A stretch of 64,000 nucleotides of DNA from Bugula neritina (GCA_964035545.1 OZ037771.1:12094980-12158979); one strand, 5' to 3'; positions 26,872 to 47,142 are shown, counted from the first letter of the stretch. Translations and numbers: made by a program. Notes: generated by a model from the letters alone, not told the origin.

Positions 26872-29118
26872 TTAGTTCACCATAAAAAAACTGATTTTAC
26901 AAGTGGTTACATCTTTTCCGAAAATAAAGGTGCCATGAAGCAGCCGAAAATGAAGTCGTCCGCTCACCAGACACCTAAAAAATAATTATGCAACATGATA
27001 TTTTTAAAATTAAACACAGATATGCAAAAGTCATCACCTACATAATTTTTTATAAATTTAACAAGCTTGTTTAGTGAAAGTTTATAATATAAACACTAAT
27101 GTTGATAGCGAAAATGCCATGTTCATGCAAGATAGTAAATCAATATAAATAAGGAGTCATATCATATCTATGTTATATATGTATTCAATTCTGGTTTATG
27201 CTTTATGCCTTTAACTATGAGTGCACAACCACTAATCCTATTTCTACCAACACCATCTCTACCACTAACAGTACTAACGTCAGAATCAAAAGCAACTTCA
27301 CCACTACTACTAATAATGTTATTATTTTATTATTATTACTTCTACTACTACTACTGCTACTGCTACTACTACTACTGCTACTACTACTACTACTACTACT
27401 GCTACTACTACTACTACTACTACTACTGCTGCTACTGCTGCTGCTACTACTTCTACTACTGCTACTACTACTGCTACTGCTGCTGCTACTACTTCTACTA
27501 CTGCTACTACTACTGCTACTACTACTACTGCTACTACTACTTCTACTACTGCTACTACTACTACTACTGCTGCTACTACTGCTACTACTACTACTGCTAC
27601 TGCTGCTGCTGCTGCTGCTACTACTTCTACTACTGCTACTACTACTGCTGCTGCTACTACTTCTACTACTACTACTACTACTACTACTAACTAGTACTAC
27701 TACTGCTACTACTACCAGTACTGCTGCTACTACTACTTTTACCACTACTGCCGCTACCACCGCCGCCGCCACCACCACTACTAATATTGTTTCTACTACA
27801 AGTACTGTAAATCTTACCAGCAGCAAGTTATATTGGAAACTGTTTGCTCATTTTATCATTGTATTAGTGCAATAACAAAATGTTTATATTTTAATATAGT
27901 CAAACCTTTTAAAAAACTAGGCTGCTACTTATGAACTAAGAAGTTGTGCTACCCACCTTGATATGCACTCAGCTCCAACACCAAGCAGGTGGTTATGATG
28001 CTTCTCCACAATGGCCAGGCCATCCAGCTGTCCGATTGTATGCATCTACGTAAAAATTATTGGCATATGGTGCAAGAAATGATTAAAAACCAGATAGGTG
28101 TGCTAGAATTTATACAGCATAATATAGAGTAAGGTAAAAGAGAACAGACCGTCAAGTGGTACAGCATAGAAACAATTACTAGCTATTATATGCTTTATAG
28201 AAGTTGGCAAATTGTAGCCCACTAGATATGAACTTTGGTTAGCATTTTATTTTGGCTTTCAGCAACTGCTTTAATCAATAATCTTGGCAAAACCAATATG
28301 TTTACAAATTAACACCTCCACTAGATAGGTATACAGGTCAAAATATTCCAATTGGTGACATACTAAAAGAAAATGTATATTTATTCATCTTTGAAAGATT
28401 GCTAATAATTTATAAAACAGCGTCGAAATCAGTAAAGTAACAGCGCAAATAAGTTTATTAAACAGCATTATAGGATTGCCTATTACTAGTTTCATGATTT
28501 CTATTATTTTACTGGTTTTAAACATAATATAGGCTGAAAAAGCAATATTAGTTCTCTCACTTTTGCTAACTACATTGCTTGGAAGGCCATCATAATTAGA
28601 TCAGATCAAACAAATGTGTTGACAGGTAGACTGGAACAGGCCTAAAATTTGCAAGGTATAATTTAAATGTATCTGGCCTGAAATTGCTGAAACTGACAAT
28701 ACAATAATATGAGAAACGAGCAGGGTTTTTTATTAAAGCTAGCAAAAATAATTCCTCTACATATAATTAACATACAGTTCATACATATAATATATTACTA
28801 TGTCCAGGCAGCAGTGCTTGTTCTAGCCAAAAAAAAAACTGATTTAATGGCTGATTTTAATGGCCATCAAGAAATTTATGGCGCACAGTGGCATTGTCAT
28901 ATTTTTAATATTCAAAATTACAGTTCTAATCTATCAATCATTTTATCAATACTACTACACTATGATCTACTCCTGCTGCTACTGCTGCTGGTTCTACCAC
29001 TGCTACCATACTGCTGAGTAATGCAAGCTAAGTAATTTAAATTACAATTAAAAAAATTATTGGACTTTCTTTTCTATTACCTGTCCAGTTTAGCATTTCT
29101 TTCATCATAGCTTGCCAT
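26872..29118 (-). CDS. Weak three-exon gene candidate, product unknown
   Basis: Three minus-strand pieces have good splice signals. One starts with ATG at 29118 in fair context (A at -3, G at +4), encodes MASYDERNAKLD and ends at a GTAATAG donor (29081). The second is 27957-28044, between TACGTAG and GTGGGTAG. The third is 26872-26974, after TTTTTTAG. Exon 1 leaves two bases. In that phase exon 2 encodes CIQSDSWMAWPLWRSI and exon 3 stops after a few codons, giving a product of about 46 residues. In another phase exon 2 reads IGQLDGLAIVEKHHNHLLG and exon 3 stays open for about 34 residues to TAA at 26872, but then exon 1 does not join. I do not recognise either product. This could also be non-coding RNA or chance. 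Confidence 0.25.
27336..27700 (+). repeat. Long (CTA/CTG)n trinucleotide repeat
   Basis: About 120 triplets of CTA with interspersed CTG and TTC run from near 27336 to 27700, followed by degenerate triplets to about 27780. Open frames of poly-Leu, poly-Tyr or poly-Ser over it are artefacts. If the three-exon candidate is real, it lies in that gene's last intron. Confidence 0.95.
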
Positions 29119-29639
29119 AGTAACTTGAAAATTCACAGGGTTTGAGTTAGACCTATGGAATATACTTACAAGTAGAATGAACCCACAGTTCTGCAATATA
29201 TCATGAAAACATTCAAAATAAAAATATAGGAAAACCAAGTAAATGCTTCTAAGTATTAGCGCAAGTAAAGATGCTATGCAATCTATCCAACATGCAGCCA
29301 AATGTCTCAAAATAAGCATCATGCAGAGTTATAAATATAAAATGTTTCCGAATCAAGGCTAGCAACACATTGTTGTTGTGATAGCAAATTTTGCTTAATA
29401 AAGTAAGGAAACCAGCTTCCCTTGCATGACTCAATTTCTATTAAAGAAAAATTATACTCTCATATAATCGCGAATAATTCAATGCATGTATTTTAATTCA
29501 ATTTCATAGTTATTTTTCAGTTTCTAGACATGCTGACTATTGAACCATATAGGCTACTTTAAACTAGTAAAAATACTGAGAGCAATATTAACAAAAAAAA
29601 TGTTCACAAAATGTAAAAATACAACTAAAAAATTTTGCG

Positions 29640-29735
29640 ACACCCATTTTAGTCAAAACCCCCCTTATGACTAAAATATGTGTCACGGACCGCGACACCA
29701 GGTGGCCACCCATTTTAGTCACACCCAGTTTTATT
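29640..29735. repeat. Short palindromic cluster with CACCCATTTTAGTCA repeated
   Basis: CACCCATTTTAGTCA occurs twice in direct orientation (near 29644 and 29707), with an inverted TGACTAAAATATGTGT between them and the palindrome-like GTGTCACGGACCGCGACACC. The local GC content is far above the surroundings. It resembles the end of a DNA transposon, but no partner end was seen. Confidence 0.45.
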
Positions 29736-30339
29736 TAATAGTAAATCAATTTACTTATATAAAAATTATTACATTCACAGTGATACATTGATGGTCATAA
29801 TATTTTATATATCAATATCATCATTATGATACAATTATCACTATTACTATTAGTGTTACTATATGATAACTTATCAATAAAACTTCATAAAGTTCATGAA
29901 AAACATTAAATATAACAATTTAATTAAAACTAAATCAATGCCAAAGGGCAAGGTAGAGTCAAAATTAAATAAGCTATAGGGTGTAGGCTATAAGTGTAAG
30001 TATAATCATCACTATAAAACTAAGTGACTGATGAGTTGGTACTTGGTAGCATAAACATAAAATGAGCATCATCTCATCTCATCTCATCTAATTAATCTCA
30101 CTCGGAGCGCTTTGGCTCCTTTATCGAGATGCAGTGGTGTATGAACAATTGTTTAAATTATCAGTAGTAAGGAAGAAAACCATTTTGTCTACGAGATAAG
30201 AATATAGTTAATTATGCTTTGATTCAAAGCTCAATAGCTAGCTACTGCCAGGAGAGAAAAAAAAGAAAAAAATAAACAAACAGAAACTAAAACACCATTA
30301 CATATATGATTTATGACCCTTTGGTTTCTATTTCTGATT

Positions 30340-31060
30340 TTAGCTTTACCTTGTCTTTTGGCATTGGTTATAGTATTAGTTTGAGTTACAACACTATCAG
30401 TTACTATGACTATGAGTATGAGTGAGTAGCCTTGCCCGTAGAACTAGGAATAGGAGTAAATCACTAGAAGTAGAAGTGTGGGCATCGGGGTATGACTATG
30501 AGTATAACTCATAGCCATAGTATGAGTATCTTACTGAAAGTGATACTCATAAACCTCAAGTGATAATCATAATGATACTTAGCATGACATGTAAGGTGTA
30601 TAATACTCAGTCTCAGTTAATGAGTTATACAGAGTAGAATATCAAACTTTAAGTTTAACTGCTACTTTGAAGTAGGACTTAGACATCACCATTTATGGGT
30701 ATGTCATGCCGTCATAGACTATAGACATAGTATAAGGTTCTAATACTATAAGTATAACTATTACTATTAGTATTACTATTAGTGTATTACTATTATAACT
30801 TATAAGTATAAGTATAACTATAAGTCAGCTATACTGATTACGCAGATTTGTGATTACTAATTTAAAATCACTCTAATCAGTAACTGTTATCACTATTAGT
30901 GAATTATTCATCATTTTATGATTTTATCATGGTCATAGTGAAACTGATTGAGTAATACTTAGAGTTATAGCTATATTGGTAGTGATACTGCTACTGATAG
31001 ACTTAGAGTTAGAGTGTGAGTCAGAGTGAGAGTCACTGAGCTGGAATATTATTGAGTTCG
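30340..31060. repeat. Degenerate satellite-like DNA (AGTATGAGTA / CTATTAGTATTA)
   Basis: Short units such as GAGTATGAGTA, AGTATAACTA and TTACTATTAGTATTA recur with strong drift, and resume at about 31410-31505. The region 29136-33532 otherwise contains only AT-rich DNA without convincing exons, apart from the inverted-repeat end at 31076. Confidence 0.6.
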
Positions 31061-31075
31061 ATGGTGAGAGTGATA

Positions 31076-31097
31076 TTGTGGTGGCTCGTGGAGCTAC
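31076..31097 (+). repeat. Left 22-bp terminal inverted repeat candidate
   Basis: Exact reverse complement of 47935-47956. A weaker GAGAG match lies just outside both copies, so the repeat may extend with gaps. Confidence 0.55.
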
Positions 31098-33532
31098 CAG
31101 CAGCACAATACGCAGGGTCGCGTAATTGACCCGGAACAATGACAGCCAATTAGCAACTTTAGTAGTTAGTAGCAGTAGTAAATTTCCCGCTGTTAGTCAG
31201 TCGAAGTTAGAGTGTTGAGTAGTCTACATGTGTGGAATTATTAAATGTATTTGTATCGTTTTTGTAATGTGTTCTTGTACTTAAAATATATAGTCGTTCA
31301 CTCGACTTATCCTGGTGAAGTTCTCTAGCAAGTAATTAGACTCTCTGGATTGCATATCAACCCTAATTCTGAAAATCATAACAATATTCATATTAATTAT
31401 AAATATGGTTGTAACTAAGAGTATGAGCAAATGTGACATTATAAGTATTACCATTACTATTAGTGCATTCGTATCAGTATTACTATTAGTATTAGTACTA
31501 CTAATTATTAATCTATTTTCCAATAATAACCATGCATATGCCCTAGCTTATAAGTTTGAGTACGCCTATGGTATTCCAAATTGAAATTGGATCATTATGA
31601 TTAATTTAAATTTAACCAAACATATTTAGTTTGTTTACTGTCGTTCCATACACAAGTCGTTTCGTACACAAAATGAATAATTGATTAATCCACTAGATGA
31701 CTACTTCAATGGTACTAATTTACTTATTTATTGCTTTCCAGCATATATATTGAACACCTCCCATGTCTCTTATTGATCGATGTTTTATATTATTTTTTAA
31801 TGTATTACCTATTACTATTTTGATAAATAAGGTAATAAATTTTTTTATTGAACACTTTTTGGTTTTATTTTGATCAGTGCCTCAGTGGTTTAAATTGTAA
31901 TGTGCAAGTTGCTTGTGAGCAGTACTGTTTGGCTCATAGTCTCATACATCAAATAATGAATATGTATTTCAGTCAATTCATATTAATGTGTGTACGAAAT
32001 GACCTGCACCTATTTATTTATATTAAATATTCTTATTTGATATTGTAGTTTCTTTTACAAACACAGAATTAGATAGCTTTTTAGTACTTGTAGTTTTGCT
32101 ACTATACAACTATTGTCATTATTATAGTTGTAGTAGCAAAATTATTATTATTACTGTATTATTAATATTACTAAATATTATTGTTTTTAAATTTGTACTA
32201 CTTCTACTTACTCAGTTACTGAGTGAGTCAGCAACTATAATAATAACCCTTAAAGTATTATTTTCATTACTTAGATTTATACATATACAGCTAAAATGTG
32301 AAGCTGTACAGTATGATTAAGAATTGTTAGTATAGTAAATAAGTAATTCATTGTAGTCATATTCATACTTCAATGTGATACTAATGCTGATGGTACTATT
32401 TTTTCTAATACAATAAATATATGTAAATAAGTATAATCATTTACTATAGCCAAGACATCAAAGACTCACATTTTTAATAATGATGAATTGATTTAGATCA
32501 TAATTAAGATCATCATGGTTTTAATTATTTTCATTACCATCATTATTTACATTGGTAATAATATTGCAATCTTCATTACTAGTTACGTCAATTATAATAA
32601 CTGCAAAGTACACTTTTGATTGAGAACTGTGAAAATCATTAGTGATAACAAACTACCACTGTAAGTCTGTAAGTGCTTTAGTACTAGATGTACCACAAGT
32701 ATCAATGCTTTAGGTTTTTATGGTGTTAAATACTCATTTTCTTACAGTGATTGGTATTTTATTGGTACGTGTTCTGTTACTTGTGAGTATTAGTTACAAT
32801 TCCAAATGAATAAGCTATTTTAAGTAAATACTCTTATACGGTGTGAATATTGATATGAATTATATGTTTCACATTTACAGTTACAGTTTTATTAGTATGA
32901 TATACATTTTATTAATAATAATGATCATAAAACATCATCATTAAAAGTGTAAAGTTTTACTGCACTTTTTGGGACCAGTTGCTGCTTCTGGTAACATAGG
33001 TATAGAGTTTTTTGCTCATTTACCCTAACACACTAAGGTTTGAGTTTTATCTTTATTGCAACATCCAAAAACCTTTGCCGACCTTTTTCTTACAATCAAC
33101 TATGAAACGTTGTGCGTCTATGCTTAGCTGATAAATAACTAATAATATTTGCTTGTTATATGGGGAAGAATTTTTTGCATAGTAATACCTCTCGTGTTTG
33201 TATTTTGATTTTTCTAATGTCAATATATTTAAGAAATATTCTGGAAAGCATTTTTTGCCAGTTTGTTTCTTCTCTTTATTTCTTGTTCATTTTAACCATG
33301 CAATATCAGTTATTAACTCTATAAGATACACTGTTTTAATTATTCGTTGCACTGGTGTAGCATCTAGGATCGTGTTGATTTTAAGTGGGGTGCAGACTTT
33401 TTGAAAATTATGGCTTTTGTTTTAAAACCTTTCTTATCCATACCACAAAGTTTTTTTGCTTGTTTACCGCAATGAGTCTGTACACAACTACTAACTATAA
33501 CTAAAAGATATCTGTTTGAAATATTATAGAAT

Positions 33533-40986
<7,454 letters not shown>

Positions 40987-41652
40987 AGCTTTTTTCTTGA
41001 AACCTTTTTTGATAGTTTTTGGATATATTTTTCAAGCCACTATCTATCTGAGTGAGGCTATATTTTAACTAACTCTCTTCAATAATAATTTTATGTCTAG
41101 CTTAAAAATACCTATGATTGTGCTTGCTTGCACACTGTATATGTTCGAGTTTCTTCCAGGTTGTTTTTAGTCACATGATGTACTGTCGTTGCTAATGAAA
41201 CTTGCTTATGAGTACCCAATTATCCTTTTTCCACAATACTTATTGCTGCATTTTAGTAGTTGTTTTTATATTAAAATAATTTTGAAAGTTGTAAAGCTAG
41301 TTTTTACTAATGTGTGTGTGTGACTGGCAGAATACACATAATCTGTTATCAAACATGTATTAAATGTTATTAGCGATTCCAAAGATGAGAAATTGCATAC
41401 AGTTTTCTAGTTTGTTCTGCCCTGTAATAATTTTGTAATCTAAAAAAGAACTTTTTACTCTTATAATATTTTTGTAACCATAATATGCTCTAATTCAACA
41501 TTTGAAGTAATGTTTAACACATCCTATGTTGGCTAGAATTGATTTGCAAGGTAACTTTCACCTTTGTCTTGAAAGAATATCAAACTGTTTGGCATACAAT
41601 TATTTGTTTATTTACAATATATATATATATATATAATATGAAATATTTAGGT

Positions 41653-44535
41653 TCAGGTTCTTTTGCTGCATCCTTGTCCCTAAAATACAAGAAATAATAA
41701 TAATCAACAAGGAATATGCAACTTCACCCAGTTGATATCTTTAAATCACAAATGAACAGTTACCGGTTTACTTAGTTAAGCTGCAGCATAGTATAACTAA
41801 ATGCTACTTTAATTTTAAAAGTGTCTAGTCAACTAATTGATAATGTGAACAGCTGAAGTAGTACACTTACCATAAACTGTTTGTAAAACACTGTGTGACG
41901 CACATTTGTAATTGGCTCCCAGGTTGGAGTCCTAGAATATAAACAACAACTTTTTCAAACTGGAAGACCAAAAGCACCCACCAAACTTCTGAAGTTGAAG
42001 AAAAAAAAAATCGGTCTAGATCTGTGACAAGTTACAAAGACATTCCATTGTACCTCCCTCCGTAATTTAAATTTTTGTCTAACATTTTATGTTATGACAT
42101 TGCTTACATGCAAGTTCTAATTTCTAGCAAAAAGTAAAAAAAAATGCAGTTTATAAAAAAACATGACCTAATTACACAATGCTTCCAAATAAACAGTCTT
42201 CTAGTCAAATGAATTTAACCACTAAATTTAACCACTAATTTTCAATCTTACGATAACAAATGGCATACTCAAATAAATTGGGTAAGCTATTTTACATTTT
42301 TATACCGAGCTCTATCGTCTGTGTATGCATGCATGTGTTATACTTTGCTAGTGGATCATTATGAAAGTTCAATGCAGAATTATTCATACTCCATGATCAT
42401 TCTTGCTGGTCTCAATTCAACTTACCTGTACCCCTTCCATTTAACAAGTGCTTCCCTTCCTTTAACGTTAGTAATCTTTTCAATCACCCAAAGTTTTTTG
42501 GTACCTCCTTCAACAAGAAACACATAAAACATTATATTTATATGATGATTTTATAACAGCTTTTTAAACATGGGTAAATAATGCGATTTATAAATATGTG
42601 ACATTTGCAAAGAGTTTCTGAACATTTTGTTAGACAAATTAATTCATGAAATCTTTTATACGTGTCATGCATATACTCAAAAAGCTGTGCAAACAATTAC
42701 TTCAAACTTTAATTTTCTTGATTTACAAAACCTTGTATTATATAGCATTGAGCTAATATTACAATAAATATAAAACTGATGCATCAACCACAAATTGTAA
42801 AGTATTATAACTACAATATAAATATATGCAAGTATGTAATAAGCTTTGTCTAATTTGGTTACAATTTGTGAGACAATAATTATTTTGATTTTAAATAAAG
42901 TTTGAGGATAATTATCAAAGACGTACGTTTTGTTTTTTGTGAACTCTTCTTTCTAGTAGTGGCTGAGGGCACACTGGTTGAAGGATCACTGGCCGAGGAA
43001 ACACTGGCTGAAGGAAGACAGGTTGAAAGCACACTGGTGGAGACAAAGCTGGTTGAAGGCACACTGGTTGAGGGCACACTGGTTGAGAGACCTATGGTTG
43101 AGGGCACACTGGTTGAGGGAACACTGGCCGAGGAAACACTGGTTGAGAGATCTATGGTTGAGGGAACACTGGTTGAGGGAGCACTGGTTGAGGGCACACT
43201 GGTTGAGGGAGCACTGGTTGAGGGAGCACTGGTTGAGGGAACACTGGCCGAGGAAACACTGGTTGAGGGAACTATGGTAACTGGTTTATCATCTTTGTCT
43301 AGTTTATTATAGCTTTCCATGACTGTCATCTTGTTTGGATCGTAAACTTCCTTTACTAAATACAATAAAGTAAAATTACATTCAAACTCTGCACAAATTT
43401 TTTTTAAAAAGTAATAGAAAAGTAGTTTTACAACTTTTATGGTCTATATATGATAATCAAATATTTGCATGTTTTATATCTGAAACTACATAAAGAAATG
43501 TAAATATCTTATGTAAAATGTATTTATTGGCCATAGGTTTAGTGAAAAATACGAGTAGAAAGCTTGAGTTGCCACCGTCAATAAATTATAAATAAACATA
43601 CAAAGTGCTCTATATTACATCTAGCTCTAAAAGCATGTATGCATCTTACTTGAACTTAAAAGCACTGCTGTCATAGCTTTAGTAAGTTGTCCTAAGAATT
43701 CAGATGACACTCCACTGCTTATCACTGTGACCTTCTTATTTGAGTTAGGCTTTATCATAAAAGTAACTGTACCAAAGCCAGCTCCAAGAGCGAATGATGA
43801 CTAAAATATAAAATAGTTTAAATTATTTCAACAATAATATGGACAAAAGAACAGCTATGCACTTAGTAATTAATTCTATTTGTTATTATTATAAGTAAAA
43901 TAATTTATACCGCATCAAATTATTGTTTACAGAAAGCAATTTTTACCAAAAATGGTAAATAAGCTACTGGCACAGCGTTTTAGTTATGCATGCATAGTAA
44001 AATACCTTTCTCATTTTTTGCTTAAACTGATATTATATTTAAGCATTACAATATTGCAGAAGTTAAAAGATTTTATTTGATGGCATCACACATGTATGCA
44101 GATCAACTTTGTTTTCATTTTCCTATAATTTGCTATTATTATAGCATTCTAGAGAACAAAATCGCTTACCATGTTACACATCCTCTGCCTTGTGTAGCCG
44201 TTACCTTTTTTATGTTGAGCACCATACTCAAACTGTCTAGCCAATGTCTCCTGTTTAGTTTGTAGTGTTAATGATCTCATAGAGCTCCCTAAATATATAC
44301 ACATATATATCCAATTATACATTACTTAAGATGCTTTAAATTAAACTTTTTAAGACATGTATGCAGATATAGCTTCATATGTAAAAAGAACCTGGGTATA
44401 ATTGTATACCAGACAAAATGACTTATCTAAATGCATATACTTTTCATTTGACCTGTGAACGCTGCAGTAAAATCTTTGAAGTCACAACTTTTATAGTAAA
44501 ATATTTCGTGTGTGAGTGAGTGTGTGAGTGAGTGA

Positions 44536-44579
<44 letters not shown>

Positions 44580-46409
44580 CACCAATGAAAGCAAAGTAGA
44601 ACAATTGGAAGCTCTATTACCATAAGTAATAATGTACTCACCACAGTTGGAGCAATTGACTGCATTTATTGGTATAACGTGTTTGCAGCTGGGGCATTCC
44701 CTTTTGGTAACTAAAAAACCAAGATAACAATAAACAAGTTTTAACTGCAGTATGGCCTCATGAAATTTCTGGTGAAATTGGTGCTAACTATATATAATAA
44801 CTTACCAGATGATAAATTACACTAAATCCTTTTTAAAGACCTATAAATGACTATAGGATTATGATATAAGATGGTTTTACTTGAAAATTTAATGTCTATT
44901 AATAGCTAGAGTTATAATTTTAAGTATAATATTGCAAAAAAGTTTAATTGCATGCAAGAAACATCGTTTATTTAAAGAGATCATTTATCTATAATAAACG
45001 CTTGCATAATAGCTATTATAGCATTTCTTTTCATTATATAGCACATTGAAAAGTTAAAGTGCTATACCATAATTGTCAGTGAGGATTTGAGAGCACAAAA
45101 ATACTTAGGCTATTTCAAAATTATGTTTTTAATTTCTATTGCAATTAACAAGAAACAGCAAGGAAGTGTATATGAATTATATTTCATTCTTGAGGATTTA
45201 TATAAGAATGCCCAACTATTTTATATAAGTAAATCTACTATCTCATAATTATTTTTAAATTTAGAGCCATAGATGAAATTAAACTCATATGACACGTAAA
45301 ACAAGAAACTGTACTGGTTTTGTGGTTAATGCTAAAGTAATTTGTTTTAGCATAACAAATTGTAGACATTCTATACAATCTAGATTATGATGCCTGTGCT
45401 CACATAAAACGAAAGATTGCTAAACTAATTATGTATAGCAATCCTGTTTACTTACAGAATAGTATATATAATTGACCACAAACAACTCAAGACCTATGAT
45501 CTGGAAAACTATATGCAAACAAAGAAAAAACCTCAGCCCATAACTATTATATTATATTCCATATGTTGTTGTAATCATGCAACTATACAACTATTTCAAT
45601 AGATGATACTTGGTCTACTATATATATGTTTTTTGTATATAAAATATTGTCTTAGCTTAAATTATGTTTTATTGAGAATTTTTTGCTACTTTAAATAAAT
45701 TGGAAAAATAAATGAAAAAATTAGCTACAAAAATAAAAGCTATATAGCCAAGTTTTAAAGTATGCTGGATAAAATAGCATTGATTACCTAATTAAATTAT
45801 GAGAACTCAAATTACTTATATAAGTACGAGCCGATTTGCTTGCACTTGCAGTTTGCCTGCGCGTCTGGTATAACATGGCACAAGTATAATAATGGCACTA
45901 TGGTAATTTAAGGGCACAAATAGAAAAGTGAGAAAGAATGCACACTGATGTCAAACTTGTTAAACCCCAAACTCAAACCTTCATTTCCAAACCTAAACCC
46001 CATCCCACCCCAAACCATAACATTGAAGATGTGCCATTATTTGTACCTACTTTGCCATTTGTGCCTTTATTATCAGTATTATCATTACCTGTGCCATTTT
46101 TACCTGTGTCATTTTTACTGCAAACTGTAAATAGTAGGTATTTGTTGATTGAAGCTCAAAAAGAATTTACTACACTTGAAAATAATTATTATGATATAAG
46201 CAGCATACATATATACTTGGCTTGTCTAGCATAAATTAATTTAAATTAATCAATCATAATATATAATAATCAAGTTATAAAATATCCTTTATTTTATTAT
46301 ACTTACTGCATTTGCTGCATTTTGCAGGAGGCCTAATGCTGGGTGGTTGCATAAAAGCTTCTGCACACAAATTGCAATGTGCAATTTTAATTTTTGTTGA
46401 GCTATCCAT
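41653..46409 (-). CDS. Zinc-knuckle and chromodomain protein with VPSTS-repeat linker, 8 exons
   Basis: Complete 346-residue model. Exons in transcript order: 46307-46409 (ATG at 46409), 44642-44710, 44170-44288, 43650-43800, 42927-43355, 42426-42507, 41871-41931, 41653-41679 (TGA). Summed length is 1041 bp, divisible by three, and every junction is a GT-AG pair in phase. Two four-Cys clusters open the protein: C12-C15/C31-C34 and C40-C43/C54-C57. A basic segment and a compact Gly/Val-rich block (ALGAGFGTVTFMIKPN) follow. Residues about 165-275 are repeats of VPSTS/APSTS. A basic stretch (RKKSSQKTKR) precedes a chromodomain at about 292-330: LWVIEKI, ALVKWKGY and TWEP, with the aromatic positions kept. 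Chromodomains read methylated histone tails and, in some transposon integrases, steer insertion. It is tail to tail with the KDZ gene (stops 0.67 kb apart), so it may be an accessory gene of the same element. Alternatively it is a host chromatin protein. I do not know a named orthologue. Confidence 0.8.
42960..43275 (-). repeat. In-frame 15-bp coding minisatellite (VPSTS repeats)
   Basis: About twenty 15-bp units (plus strand GGTTGAGGGCACACT and variants) keep the reading frame of the chromodomain gene and encode VPSTS, APSTS, VSSAS and similar. Because every unit is a multiple of three, length changes would alter the linker without a frameshift. The plus-strand frames over it (LVEGT repeats) are shadows. 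Confidence 0.9.
44507..44578 (+). repeat. (GT)n microsatellite
   Basis: GAGTGA/GTGAGT units are followed by about 20 GT units, in an intron of the chromodomain gene. Confidence 0.9.
46020..46130 (+). repeat. Degenerate repeat, TTACCTGTGCCATTT unit
   Basis: Several imperfect units of about 12-15 bp lie in the first intron of the chromodomain gene. The same unit forms a second array at 48090-48180. Confidence 0.7.
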
Positions 46410-47063
46410 GCGTTTTACTGTGAAATCTAAAACAATATAAATTTGCAATGAACATAGCGTTATATAAAGGTTGCAGGAATACAGACTGGCATAATTTGGA
46501 ATAGAAAAACTAAATAATACTTATATAATATAAGAATAATCATACTGATTATGAATAGATAAAAAGAACCATGATGCTTTAAAACTGGTAATTATGTGCA
46601 AAATCATACAAAAACATACAACAGTTATATTATTACATAATGTAACCATGCATGATGTATCAAAATAAAGAGTTATTTTTAATTTCTATAAAACCTCACG
46701 CGGTCATACTAATAACTAATAGTAATATGGTAAACAAAAACATAATAAATTGATGATAAATTATTTAAATATCGTGACTAGTTATGATTGATTCAAAATA
46801 TTTAAAATAAAGAATATACTTCAAAAAATTAAATAATTTCCTGATAAATTCTTAGTACCTCAGTATTGAATGCTTCAAGTGTTTCTAATCAATTACGTAT
46901 AAGCTATTCCGTTGCTGCTGATCTGGCAAATTTAGCCTAACGCAACATTGAGCCATCTCATTGGTTCAAGCATACAGCAGTGGTTTAGCTTTCTATTAGC
47001 TATAACAAACAAAAAGAGAATAAATTGTTTGCGGGTATATAATAACAAGACTTATGTGAAATA

Positions 47064-47142
47064 TTTGCCACTACTGGGAATCGAACCCGGGTCCTCAGGC
47101 TTGCAAGCAAGTGTGCTACCATTACACCACGGAGGCTACTGG
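47064..47142 (-). repeat. tRNA-like SINE head
   Basis: The minus strand reads GCCTCCGTGGTGTAATGGTA, then GCACACTTGCTTGCAAGCC, then CCCGGGTTCGATTCCCAG. Both pol III boxes are well kept, but the acceptor stem does not pair, so it is called a SINE head rather than a tRNA gene. It belongs to the same family as 21583-21657. Confidence 0.6.

Noticed and set aside
27198-27875. Poly-Leu, poly-Tyr and poly-Ser open frames
   Set aside because: Artefacts of the CTA/CTG trinucleotide array in three frames.
42902-43312. Plus-strand frames of LVEGT or WLREH repeats
   Set aside because: Shadows of the minus-strand VPSTS exon, which joins in phase with seven other exons ending in a chromodomain.
45938-46234. 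Plus-strand Pro/Leu/Phe-rich open frame
   Set aside because: It lies over a degenerate TTACCTGTGCCATTT repeat in an intron of the chromodomain gene.
47064-47142. Possible tRNA gene on the minus strand
   Set aside because: Pol III boxes are good but the acceptor stem does not pair, and related degraded copies exist at 19931, 21583 and 25546, so it is a SINE head.
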